NCBI GenBank assembly: GCA_027487685.1 | Contig: JAIYDC010000083.1 | Span: 1-49,751 of the forward strand | Source: Pseudomonadota bacterium | GTDB lineage: Bacteria; Bdellovibrionota; Bacteriovoracia; Bacteriovoracales; Bacteriovoracaceae | Length of the DNA stretch: 49,751 nucleotides | Reading direction: 5' to 3' | In this document: one piece after another, positions 24,865 through 33,331 of the stretch | Numbering within the stretch: the stretch's first letter is position 1 | Layout of the letters: each line of letters starts with the position of its first letter | Position numbers and translations under genes: made by a program | Notes under the pieces: generated by a model | Database searches by the model: none | What the model saw: only the letters and a program-made list of their open reading frames with translations | Told to the model about the DNA's origin: nothing

Positions 24865-26586
24865 CTAGGCACCCTCGAGCACGGCAACTTCGGCGACGAC
24901 AACTGTGAGGACGTGGACCTCGAAATCCTTCAGCAATCGGTCGAGACTGTGGCCCGTGATTTGGAAGAGGTGCTCTTCGAGAGTGAGTTGCGTCGTAGGC
25001 AGAAGCAATTCGAGGAGATTACCCTTGAGGTAAGTCGCAAGGATGTAATCAACAAAAGCCTGTGCCTGAATGTACAGACTGTTCCTGCCCGGTTTTTGGT
25101 CGTCAATTTCAATCAGCATTACACCCGAGGTGACCTCAGCAAGATTTGCAGTGATCGGCCTTAATGCTACAGAGTCGATGAGGAAGCGGCGATTAAAGGA
25201 GGGGTTTTGAACCCATTCACAAACTCCCTCAACAAACCAATTTGGGATGCGAAGTTTTTTTTGAAAAATAAAAACATGAGTCAGCTCATGGATAAGCGCA
25301 GGAGTCACATCCACTCCCCTGTGAAATAGGGCATTCTCCCGAGTTGTTGCCTTCGCCCACTCCGGTAAGGTTGGCTGCTGAGACGCCAGGAGAAACTCCT
25401 CACGATACTCGCTGATATTTAAGTAAACCGGAGCGTCCAGCCCCCAAAGGCGCTCAGAGAGCTGGCGGACACCGGCGCGAACCCGGGCCACAAGGGCTTC
25501 AATTTGCTCTTCCGGAAGTACACTCAAAACAGCAAGGTCAGGAAATCTGCGGAAGTAAACAGGTCTTGTCAGAAAAGCGATCCAGTCTCGAAAGAAATCA
25601 CAGCTTACCTGAGGATCGGCATGATCTCCGATATGATAGTGAACCTGTTCGATAGCTCCACCGTAACATTGCTCTTTAAGAACGCATTCACCACAGTTTT
25701 TGTCATTCTTACGACGAACCAGTTCGCTGATTTCATCCCAGCCGCCACGACCGATGTAGTCCGCGAAATCCTCTATCTTAAGGTCCAGTTTCTTAGTGCC
25801 AGGAGCATCAAGAGGGACGTAGCAAGAGCCGTCAATGTTTACATCGAGGGATAGAAGGTAGTGAAGTCTCTGACGCTTACTTTTATTCCTTTGGTGATTC
25901 TGAAGCACTCGCGCCCAAGGACCACTAATAGAAATGTCCTTCTGCATCGCATAGAAATAAACCTCGCGGTACTTCTCCATCCCCACGCGATAGGAAATCA
26001 TTTCAGTGTTGTAAAACTGATCCAGGTATATCTTCCGGATTCCGTAGGTTTCAGCGATGTCTATAATGTCCCTAAGGTGAAGGTAGTTGGACGGCATCAT
26101 GTAGGAGTTTATCTGGGCCGGGGCTCCATGTTTTTGCACAAGCTCGAGGGCCGGTGTCACCATATGAAAAGTTCCCTTCCCTTTGTGAGTCGGCCGCGAA
26201 ATATTATGAATTTCCTCACGCCCATCGACACTAATGTGAACTTCGACATCGTGTTTCTTGAAGAAAATGACGTCGTCCTCTTTTAAAAGTGATCCGTTTG
26301 TATTGATTACCCAGCTGATTTTCACACCATTGTGAAGGTGGCCAAACTTCTCGATTCCAGCCTTGACGACTTTCTTATTGGCCAGGGTTTCGCCGCCGTA
26401 GATAGAGACTCGTGTTTCTAAAAGCCCCAGATGATTCATCGCCTGAGTAAAGTTCTCGATAGCGAGGTCAAATATCTCCTGCGCCATAACCCGATTTGGC
26501 AATACGTTATCGCCGAGCTCGAAGACATGGCAATTCGGGCACTTAAAGTTGCACAAATTAGATACGTGGATGCGGAGCCAGTTCAT
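24865..26586 (-). CDS. radical SAM protein fused to a zinc-peptidase-like domain
   Basis: 573 aa from ATG 26586; GGAAGG lies 4 nt upstream, and the ATG overlaps the preceding stop as TAATG. The radical SAM motif CNFKCPNC gives C12, C16, C19, with YGGETL next. A SPASM-like domain has C255, C298-x2-C301-x5-C307 and C329, one Cys fewer than canonical. After about residue 400 comes a gluzincin-type domain: HELTH (433-437) and, 16 residues on, E453 in NWFVEGVCEW, as in peptidase MA-like proteins. A single chain that could both modify and cut a peptide is unusual. It may make the second modification and remove the leader; the domains may also be non-catalytic. Confidence 0.88.
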   Translation of the reverse strand: MNWLRIHVSNLCNFKCPNCHVFELGDNVLPNRVMAQEIFDLAIENFTQAMNHLGLLETRVSIYGGETLANKKVVKAGIEKFGHLHNGVKISWVINTNGSLLKEDDVIFFKKHDVEVHISVDGREEIHNISRPTHKGKGTFHMVTPALELVQKHGAPAQINSYMMPSNYLHLRDIIDIAETYGIRKIYLDQFYNTEMISYRVGMEKYREVYFYAMQKDISISGPWARVLQNHQRNKSKRQRLHYLLSLDVNIDGSCYVPLDAPGTKKLDLKIEDFADYIGRGGWDEISELVRRKNDKNCGECVLKEQCYGGAIEQVHYHIGDHADPQVSCDFFRDWIAFLTRPVYFRRFPDLAVLSVLPEEQIEALVARVRAGVRQLSERLWGLDAPVYLNISEYREEFLLASQQPTLPEWAKATTRENALFHRGVDVTPALIHELTHVFIFQKKLRIPNWFVEGVCEWVQNPSFNRRFLIDSVALRPITANLAEVTSGVMLIEIDDQKPGRNSLYIQAQAFVDYILATYLKGNLLELLLPTTQLTLEEHLFQITGHSLDRLLKDFEVHVLTVVVAEVAVLEGA

Positions 26587-26894
26587 TACACCTTCCAATG
26601 AGGTTTGCGCTCTAATCTATTCCTCATGAACTTTAGGACAATTGAATAATTCATGCCAGAATTTACTTTAGTTTTCGAAATCCAGGATGTTTGAGCTTCC
26701 CTAAGACGACATGTCCATGGGCCGGATACCTGATTTACTTCCCGTGAATTGCGCACAGGCAGGACCTGAGCCTCCAGGTAGCACCGTTCTCCGTGCACAG
26801 CGGGGAAATTGACTGAGGCCAAGGGGGGAGGCACAGGAATATGTGCTTCTGCCGCAGGAGCTAGGATTGAGAAAATTGAGAAAAAAACTTTCAG
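26586..26894 (-). CDS. small secreted protein with CTG start
   Basis: About 102 aa. TAAGGAG lies 6 nt before CTG 26894 (another CTG is one codon earlier); no ATG exists in frame there. The N-terminus (LKVFFSIFSILAPAAEA) is a good signal peptide, so the start is placed correctly. The mature part begins HIPVPPPLASVNFPAVHGE and has two Cys. Its stop and the radical SAM ATG share one base (TAATG), which supports real translation. It begins about 20 nt after the hydroxylase-like gene. No family recognised; possibly a periplasmic partner or immunity factor. Confidence 0.6.
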   Translation of the reverse strand: MKVFFSIFSILAPAAEAHIPVPPPLASVNFPAVHGERCYLEAQVLPVRNSREVNQVSGPWTCRLREAQTSWISKTKVNSGMNYSIVLKFMRNRLERKPHWKV

Positions 26895-26916
26895 CAGAAA
26901 CTCCTTAACGCAAAAA

Positions 26917-27810
26917 TTAAACCCTAATGAAGCTTGAAACCAATCCTTGTTTAAGCATATCAAACGGGTGGATCTCTCCATAGAACTCGTTTGATATCCA
27001 AGCTCGCTCTATGGGGTCAAAGTCGAACCATGGCGAGATGCCATAGATCATATTGATTCGGTCTTGAACAGATAGCTTCTTGCAGCAGGGGCGATGATTT
27101 TTACTGGTGTCGTAGGCATAGGCACTGCCGGGATTAAGGGAAAACTCCTCTATTTTGAACGTCTCCCGAGTCTGATCAGTGATGATCTGGATCGCATAGT
27201 CCGGTGATGAAACGATAGGAATATTCACTCGGAGGTTCACGAAGATGAGCTCATCGTTATGCCAACCGAAGTCGAAGCGAGTCGATTCCTTCCTTCCAGC
27301 TTTAAGGGTGGAGATTCTGGAACGGATGAGTGTTCGTGAGAAACTATTCGTGAGATCTCCAATCGTACCATACACGGCCAGAGGGGTCTTAACATTGAAT
27401 GACATACCATCAGTATAGGAATTTTTGTCACTTTTTTCGGCGCCATACAGAGAAGCGGAACCGAAACGATGACTGCGCGATCCCAACGTTGCTTGATGAG
27501 GATTGGTTGACACATTATCCCTCGAATCCGGATTCCATGTGAGCGATGCGGACATATAAATATCCTTTTCGCTCTCAACGCCCTCATAGGAGAATGGGAA
27601 AAGTCCAATTTCCTCAGTCGCTTTAAGAACATCTCCTCTCAGGCGCTGAAGATCAAAGTTCAGAGGCAGCTCCAGGTAAGCAGGGAATACTTCGCGCTTA
27701 AATTTATCAACGTAAGACAGGATATCTGTCTTTTCGAAGAGGTAGATATGGATAGATTGATGCTCAGGCACTTCATCGATGGGAATAATCCATTTCCTTG
27801 CCCTAGTCAT
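26917..27810 (-). CDS. aspartyl/asparaginyl hydroxylase-like Fe/2OG oxygenase
   Basis: 297 aa. A beta-helix core has the iron triad HND (H184, D186) in GWHNDELIFVNLRVNIP and H239 in TSKNHRP, with R251 twelve residues on as the likely 2-oxoglutarate anchor. This order and spacing match the aspartyl beta-hydroxylase family. The N-terminal 100 residues are specific to this protein. In a peptide locus the expected role is hydroxylation of a precursor residue, perhaps making the acceptor for a sugar (inference). It starts 7 nt after the DUF1513-like gene. Confidence 0.72.
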   Translation of the reverse strand: MTRARKWIIPIDEVPEHQSIHIYLFEKTDILSYVDKFKREVFPAYLELPLNFDLQRLRGDVLKATEEIGLFPFSYEGVESEKDIYMSASLTWNPDSRDNVSTNPHQATLGSRSHRFGSASLYGAEKSDKNSYTDGMSFNVKTPLAVYGTIGDLTNSFSRTLIRSRISTLKAGRKESTRFDFGWHNDELIFVNLRVNIPIVSSPDYAIQIITDQTRETFKIEEFSLNPGSAYAYDTSKNHRPCCKKLSVQDRINMIYGISPWFDFDPIERAWISNEFYGEIHPFDMLKQGLVSSFIRV

Positions 27811-27817
27811 GATTTAC

Positions 27818-28996
27818 TCACTTTGGCCTAAACCGCGAAATATGGTTCGCGTAGGCTTTCGTCTTCGGAATAGAAAATTCGCTAACTTTTTGAAGACTTT
27901 CCACGTCGCAAACTGTCACCCGGGAGATATCAGACTCCGTATCTACCAGTGATGTAACAAACAAGCGACGGCGGTCACCGCTCAGAGCTAAGCCGCGTGG
28001 GGCATTAATTGCAATCCGCTTCACAGGAGCACCAGTTTTGTAGTTAATAACAAAGACTGAGTCTTGCGACACATTGGTGATGAACGCCAAAGACTTCTCC
28101 TCGACGGCACAGATGCTTGAGCTTACGGCCCTAAAGTGGGGTCCAAATTCCTTTCCGGGTTCGACCAATTGGGGTTGGCGCTTGGGATCAAGTCGCCCCA
28201 GGATTGTCTCGGCTTCCTCAGAGTCATGCCCACCAGCAAAAACTACATAGCCGTCTGAGAGTTCAGAGAAATGCTCAGTTTGCTCCGGCAGATTCAACAC
28301 TCGGTCAACAATAGAGCCTGAGGTAATATCAATCCACACGATGGAAGGGGAATGTGTTGCTGTCTTGCGGGTGAAGGTCATGATCAAGTGCCGTCCATCC
28401 CGGGAGAGGGAGCACTGGTGAGCACCCGCGCCTCCGGGGACAGAGATTTCTCGCAGGAGCTTGCCGGTCTTATAGTTAAACTGAACTATCGAGGTGTCAT
28501 AAGTGTCGGCCGAAACTGCTGCCGAGTAAAAGTGATTAGTGCCGGGAACGTAACAACCATGGCCGTAGAAGTTGCGTGCTCCAAGATTTAAGGTATGAGT
28601 GACCTTATTGGCATAAACATCATACTCAAAACATGTCCCCTTAGCGCGCGGAATGAGCATGATACGCTCTAGGGCGTCTGGATTCTGCTCAATCGAATGA
28701 ACAAATATCGGAGCGTCAAGAATCGCAGACTCACCGGCGTCATTAAAAAAAGCTAAACCGGTGTTCCCCGGGGGGATCCTACCGGTCTTCGGCTGATGGA
28801 AGAAAGCGATGGTAGGGTCGATACCCGTCATGGAAAGGTTGCTAGACTTCCCGGAGCGTCTAATAAATTCTAGAAAAGCGGAATGATCTCGGCCAGTCAC
28901 GCTGGGAGATGCCAGAGAAGCTGCCCACGCTTGGCCACCCAAAGCTGTACAAGCAGCTGCAAGAAGGCCCTGTTCAAAAAAATCTCTTCGGTTCAT
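27818..28996 (-). CDS. Tat-exported DUF1513-like beta-propeller protein
   Basis: 392 aa from ATG 28996, which puts the twin-arginine signal at the very N-terminus (MNRRDFFEQGLLAAACTALG) with GGAAAG upstream. The mature part is seven-bladed-propeller-like with repeated strands such as IVQFNYKTGKLLREI and VFVINYKTGAPVKRI, plus the histidine-containing FYGHGCYVPG and GGAGAHQCSLS typical of DUF1513. Tat export means it folds before transport, often with a cofactor. It is the first gene of the six-gene minus-strand operon. DUF1513 has no known enzymatic role; here it may handle the exported product. Confidence 0.78.
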   Translation of the reverse strand: MNRRDFFEQGLLAAACTALGGQAWAASLASPSVTGRDHSAFLEFIRRSGKSSNLSMTGIDPTIAFFHQPKTGRIPPGNTGLAFFNDAGESAILDAPIFVHSIEQNPDALERIMLIPRAKGTCFEYDVYANKVTHTLNLGARNFYGHGCYVPGTNHFYSAAVSADTYDTSIVQFNYKTGKLLREISVPGGAGAHQCSLSRDGRHLIMTFTRKTATHSPSIVWIDITSGSIVDRVLNLPEQTEHFSELSDGYVVFAGGHDSEEAETILGRLDPKRQPQLVEPGKEFGPHFRAVSSSICAVEEKSLAFITNVSQDSVFVINYKTGAPVKRIAINAPRGLALSGDRRRLFVTSLVDTESDISRVTVCDVESLQKVSEFSIPKTKAYANHISRFRPK

Positions 28997-29077
28997 TTGT
29001 CTTTCCAGCTCACCAGTAATGATCAAAATGCTACCATAAAAGATTAGGGTCACAAACTCTCGAAGTTCGATATCCAT

Positions 29078-29571
29078 AGTGATCTAAAATCATCTTGAGC
29101 TAAAGGTTTCTCATAGGAAGATTTCTCTTCCCATTCTTGAAATCCGTATAAATCTGTTCGCCAAGTTCTCCCGAGCCTTAGGCAAATTTGCTCAGGGAAG
29201 GAGGTTCTTGGATTGGTGCAGTATGCGCAAGAGCATGCTGGAAGTTAACAGCTAGGAGAGGATAAAAAAGTTGATACCTTTCATGCGCTAGAAAAAAGAT
29301 TCCAGCTTTTATAAAGGCCCGAAAAGGGACCCTGAAAACCGACCATTTTAGTCATCTTATACCTAAGGCATCAGTAGGTGGTGGATTTTGTCGTTACTCA
29401 GACTTAGACCGTTCTAATTAACAGAATATATTTGTCCGTTCGAATATTGTCCCCAACCGTATCCGATCGTTCCGGCCGATTGTTCTAGAATTGAGAAGTT
29501 CGCGGTTCAAGCGTATACAGAATTTCTTGTAAGAGTGGTCCCACGTAACTAAAGCTGATAGGATCAATGGG
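29078..29571. other. 494-bp region without a convincing gene
   Basis: No frame has a plausible start, ribosome-binding site and length. A minus-strand stretch ending at TAG 29414 reads GTIGYGWGQYSNGQIYSVN but has no start codon and is closed by a TGA about 30 codons upstream; it may be a relic or chance. The region must contain the promoter of the minus-strand operon (TTGTGA...TAGCAT is one candidate just before 28996) and that of the next plus-strand gene. Confidence 0.5.
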
Positions 29572-30468
29572 ATGCGGATTCCTTGCTTAATCGTACTCTT
29601 AAGTTTCTCTCTTACGATAGAATCATGTGCTCTGAACGTGGGACAAGTTAATCAGAACGATCTCCTCATCACTAAAATGATTCAAGAACTAACCCCCTGG
29701 ATTCGAACCATTAATCGTCCCCTACATGTATTCCACTATGGGACGCGAGAAAGCATCTTTGGTGAGTCGAAGGCCCCCGACTCCCTCGACCCACGAGTTC
29801 GTAATTACGTCACCAAAGTCAGTGACCAGTTCTGGGACGAGCCAAAACCTTGCGATCCGTGCACTTATGGAGATGGTCTCTACGCCGCTTCTGACCCTCA
29901 GTATTCAGGCCATTTTGGTGGACCAGACTGGGCACTTATTAAAATCGCTCTTCGCCCTGGAACAAGATACATCAATGCAGACAGAGCCATGTTATCAGAG
30001 GCTTCAATAAAAACCCTCGGCGAACTGGGCTGCACGAGACCCGATCCCTACCGCAATGGAATATACGGTGGGCGTCTTCCTCAGAGCGGCAATCTATGGA
30101 AGCTCTTTGGACATACCAAGCCGCATTGTCACCGAATACTGAAAAAGCTGATTACGAAACTTGAAATTCAAGTCGTGGGATACTACTGGGGGGATGGATA
30201 TTTATCGCCCTTGCCGAATTGTTCTCAGCGAAAATATCTTGATCTTTTAGTTATCAGCAAAACAGGTATTGATTTGTTAAGGACGGAAGGCTACACCCAA
30301 AATACTCCGTATGTGCCTGCAGTCCATCAAGTCCGAGCAGAAATCAATGAGGTCTTTAAACAGATCTCCGGAGGTCCTCTTTGGGACCTTGGAAAAAATC
30401 AACCGGATCCTGGTCAGTATGCGGCACGACATCTATTTGGGTGCGGGAGCAATCCGGAAGATCTTTAA
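29572..30468 (+). CDS. secreted ADP-ribosyltransferase-like protein (tentative)
   Basis: 298 aa. A signal peptide ends near TIESC, a weak lipobox, so it may be a lipoprotein. The mature N-terminal half has HVFHYGT (H55, G57, T58) and about 45 residues later GDGLYAASDPQYSGHFGG (100-117), similar to the H...GxGLYxA...S/F pattern of PARP/ART folds. The C-terminal half has no obvious catalytic Glu and several Cys (CDPC, CHR, NCSQ, FGCG). If the fold is right, it would bind NAD outside the cytoplasm, but the reading is based on two short motifs. It stands alone. Confidence 0.5.
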   Translation: MRIPCLIVLLSFSLTIESCALNVGQVNQNDLLITKMIQELTPWIRTINRPLHVFHYGTRESIFGESKAPDSLDPRVRNYVTKVSDQFWDEPKPCDPCTYGDGLYAASDPQYSGHFGGPDWALIKIALRPGTRYINADRAMLSEASIKTLGELGCTRPDPYRNGIYGGRLPQSGNLWKLFGHTKPHCHRILKKLITKLEIQVVGYYWGDGYLSPLPNCSQRKYLDLLVISKTGIDLLRTEGYTQNTPYVPAVHQVRAEINEVFKQISGGPLWDLGKNQPDPGQYAARHLFGCGSNPEDL

Positions 30469-30559
30469 GCTTGGGCAAACTGATTACAATATTGACTTGC
30501 CCTAATTCGTTGGTGTTTTTCTAGATGTTGTTAGCTCTTGTTTTTGATATCCTGCCCGC

Positions 30560-31057
30560 ATGAAACTAACTCTAGAAAATTATAACTATGATAATCCTCA
30601 AGAAGTTCATGGGCTATGGTCCGATGAGCAAGCAACCCTTTTCACCAATTTCCCCTACCTCCCAACTATCGAAGGGTGTCAGCTCCATCTCATCAAAATG
30701 AAGGAATACTACGGAAAAAGATGCGACCATTTTGGTCCATATGCCCTCAGATCACTTGATGGTGATTTCTTAGGGCTTGCCGGAGCAGATGCCGGCGAAG
30801 TTCAGGGTGAGTTTGAAATCTGGTACTTCATTCACCGTCAAATGTGGGGAAAAAGAGTTGCAAAAACTGCAGTATCATCCCTAATCAGTCTCATGGAGGC
30901 TTCAGCTAGAGTCACTTCGACCAAAGCCGAAGTCGTTGTAGAAAATCGCGCTAGCTGGCTATTTCTGGAAGCTCTCGGTTTTAGAAGAGTGGAAACACTC
31001 TATGGAGCTCACAAGAAAAATGGTCTAGCATGGGACCGCTATGTCTATCGCAGATAG
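30560..31057 (+). CDS. GNAT-family N-acetyltransferase
   Basis: 165 aa. GNAT fold: substrate part at the N-terminus, strand EIWYFIHRQMWGKRVAKTAV holding the acetyl-CoA loop (Q/RxxGxx type), then the alpha helix and NRASWLFLEALGFRRVETL, the usual ribosomal-protein acetyltransferase-like end. Acetylates an amine of an unknown small molecule or protein N-terminus. No clear ribosome-binding site. It runs into the next acetyltransferase with 8 nt between them. Confidence 0.8.
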   Translation: MKLTLENYNYDNPQEVHGLWSDEQATLFTNFPYLPTIEGCQLHLIKMKEYYGKRCDHFGPYALRSLDGDFLGLAGADAGEVQGEFEIWYFIHRQMWGKRVAKTAVSSLISLMEASARVTSTKAEVVVENRASWLFLEALGFRRVETLYGAHKKNGLAWDRYVYRR

Positions 31058-31065
31058 AGGAATTC

Positions 31066-31584
31066 ATGGAACAAAAAAAAGTGGTAATACGACCTGCGAG
31101 CGAGATCGACTTAGTATCGGCCGTGGAAATTTACAATGATGTTGTCCGGACATCCACAGCGACGTTCGAAGAAAATCCAAGAGAGTTAGAAGAGTTCATT
31201 TTGGCATACCGTGAGAAGAAGAGGTCCGGAATTCCTTGGTTCGTTGCAGATCACAAAGGAGACATCATTGGCTACGGAACATATGGCCCATTCAGAAAAG
31301 CCTCAGGCTACAGTATAACAGTAGAACACTCACTCCACATTAGATCTGATTGCCGCGGAATGGGAGTTGGCTCATCTATGCTAAGGGAGCTCATTCTTGC
31401 TGCCAAATCACAACCTATCCATTCAATGATCGGAGCTCTCGATTCATCAAATTCTCCCAGTATTAAATTACATGAAAGGTTTGGTTTTAAGAAAGTAGGT
31501 GAAATCCCTCAAGTTGCTAAAAAATTTTCTATTCCCCTTAACCTCTTAATCATGCAACTCATCCTACCTGCATCAAGGGACTAA
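31066..31584 (+). CDS. phosphinothricin acetyltransferase-like GNAT
   Basis: 172 aa from ATG 31066, with AGAGGA 5 nt upstream. The Pat/Bar pattern is clear: YNDVVRTSTATFEENPRE near the start, YGPFRKASGYSITVEHSLHI, then the CoA loop CRGMGVGSSMLREL and LHERFGFKKVGEI. Relatives acetylate phosphinothricin, methionine sulfoximine or similar amino-acid analogues; the natural substrate here is unknown. Cotranscribed with its GNAT neighbour and probably with the following peptidase gene (1 nt gap). Confidence 0.82.
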   Translation: MEQKKVVIRPASEIDLVSAVEIYNDVVRTSTATFEENPRELEEFILAYREKKRSGIPWFVADHKGDIIGYGTYGPFRKASGYSITVEHSLHIRSDCRGMGVGSSMLRELILAAKSQPIHSMIGALDSSNSPSIKLHERFGFKKVGEIPQVAKKFSIPLNLLIMQLILPASRD

Positions 31585-31594
31585 AATGAGAACA

Positions 31595-33253
31595 ATGAAA
31601 AAGTTACTATGCCTCGTCTCACTCAGCTTAGGTCTTGCAAGCTGTTCGACTCACATAAGTCCATCTGCTAACCTGGCGAGATATCCCTCATCGAATACAT
31701 GCTCTACAAAAAATGAATGCGTTCAAAATTTTCTACGCGATATCATCAAAACCTATAGGCCAAGCGGGGAGGAAGAAAAAGCTCGTGACTACATCAAGAA
31801 AAAAATACTTGCAGCTCTTCCGCTATGGTCAAATGAAAAACCTACCATGGAAGAGGATCATCTCGGCAACCTTCTAGTTCGTGTTCCGGCGACAGGTCGA
31901 TTTGCAAATCAAAGCCTCAGACCTATTGTCCTTCAATCCCACCTAGACATAATCCATGCAGTCAAAGGGGCAAAGCCCGGAGAAGACCTTCGGAGTTATT
32001 TCTCTCAAGGCGTTGATCTGGTTGAAGAGATCGATGGTTGGTGGCATTCCCGTGACTTTAAAACCTCGCTCGGAGCGGATAACGGAACCGGTATTGCCAT
32101 CTCTCTCGCCTATGGCGTCGATCCTGCAATAGAGCATCCTCCCCTTTATTTACTATTTACGGTCCAAGAGGAAACAGGCCTCAAAGGTGCACTTGGATTA
32201 AATTTCTCTTTGGATAACGCAATCATCATCAATCTTGATTCCCTAGACGCAGACCGAGGACTCTCACTGGTTCGAGGAGGAAGCGGTGGGAATTCGAACC
32301 GGATCAAAGGGAAGGTCGAGGCCGTGTCTCTTCCCGATTCATGGGCCACGCTTGAAATTTCTATCAAAGGCCTACTTGGAGGTCATTCAGGCCATGATAT
32401 TGCCAAGTCCCGTGTGAATGGGCTCATCCTTTTAAGTCGACTTTACACCTGGTTAAGAGAAATGAATGTCACGGCTTCAATCGCCTATGCACGTGCGGGT
32501 CAATTGGCAAATCAGATCCCAGCAACCCTTGATGTGAGGTTTGCACTCGCTTCCAATAGGTTGCCAGAGAACCTTGAAAAACTAACAACAAAGTGGATTG
32601 AAGATGAGATTTGTATGTCTTCTGAGGAGTGCAAGAACGACAAAAGACAGGTCACAGTCTACCTAAATCAACGCCCCGTTGATAAAAAAATGCTTGATGT
32701 ACCTTTCACAGAACGCCTTTTATCTACGATCCTGGCGATGCCCAATGGTGTCCTCACCGGCAATCCAGATTCACCTGAAGGGGTTATTACTTCTAACAAT
32801 GTCGGTGCGCTCGTTCTCGAGCCAATCTCTGAATCGATGAACTTCCATACGGAATTCGCATTTTTTACTCGCTCTTTTGTAAACCTAGAACTATCTGAGA
32901 CAGTCGCTAAAATCACTTCGGCATACTACGGTCTTTATCCAGAGGGTGCACTTACGACGACAAACAATTTGAACGTTTTCGGTTGGGTCGTCCCTCTAGA
33001 TAGCTGGCTAGTTCGTCTCGCGATGTCTGGCGACAGCTCTCCCTTCCCCTCAGCAACCATGAGCTCCGGTTCTAACGAGAGCGGAGTTCTTGTCTCTCGC
33101 TACCGCGGAGTTAGTCTCATATCATTAGGAGCTCGAGTTCAGAATGCCCACACATCCAATGAGAAATTAGATGTCGATAGTTTTATAAAACTCGATGCCT
33201 TCCTCAGGGATTTTGTGGTGAGAATAGGCATGCATCCGAACGGGGTCCAATAG
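31595..33253 (+). CDS. M20-family dipeptidase-like lipoprotein (PepD type)
   Basis: 552 aa from ATG 31595 (ATG 31586 adds three residues). A lipoprotein signal ends in GLASC (C17), so the protein is membrane-anchored, unlike the usual cytosolic PepD. The two-zinc site of M20C enzymes is visible: SHLD (H116, D118), SLGADNGTG (D162), QEETG (E192, E193), NLDSLD, and a C-terminal NAHTSNEKLDV. The lid domain has the GLLGGHSGHDI motif. It probably trims dipeptides such as Xaa-His in the periplasm, feeding amino-acid uptake. Confidence 0.85.
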   Translation: MKKLLCLVSLSLGLASCSTHISPSANLARYPSSNTCSTKNECVQNFLRDIIKTYRPSGEEEKARDYIKKKILAALPLWSNEKPTMEEDHLGNLLVRVPATGRFANQSLRPIVLQSHLDIIHAVKGAKPGEDLRSYFSQGVDLVEEIDGWWHSRDFKTSLGADNGTGIAISLAYGVDPAIEHPPLYLLFTVQEETGLKGALGLNFSLDNAIIINLDSLDADRGLSLVRGGSGGNSNRIKGKVEAVSLPDSWATLEISIKGLLGGHSGHDIAKSRVNGLILLSRLYTWLREMNVTASIAYARAGQLANQIPATLDVRFALASNRLPENLEKLTTKWIEDEICMSSEECKNDKRQVTVYLNQRPVDKKMLDVPFTERLLSTILAMPNGVLTGNPDSPEGVITSNNVGALVLEPISESMNFHTEFAFFTRSFVNLELSETVAKITSAYYGLYPEGALTTTNNLNVFGWVVPLDSWLVRLAMSGDSSPFPSATMSSGSNESGVLVSRYRGVSLISLGARVQNAHTSNEKLDVDSFIKLDAFLRDFVVRIGMHPNGVQ

Positions 33254-33331
33254 TAAAACAAAGATGGGTGCCTTGAAAGTCTTCCGAGGCCATCCGAGAA
33301 TGGTAAAAAGTACGGACTACCAGTTTTAAAA

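Noticed and set aside
25861-26286. 141-aa plus-strand frame opposite the radical SAM-peptidase gene
   Set aside because: Antisense to a strongly supported gene; no motif or start signal.
27237-27632. 131-aa minus-strand frame within the hydroxylase-like gene
   Set aside because: It is in another frame of a gene with a clear HxD...H motif, is rich in Arg and Pro, and lacks a ribosome-binding site.
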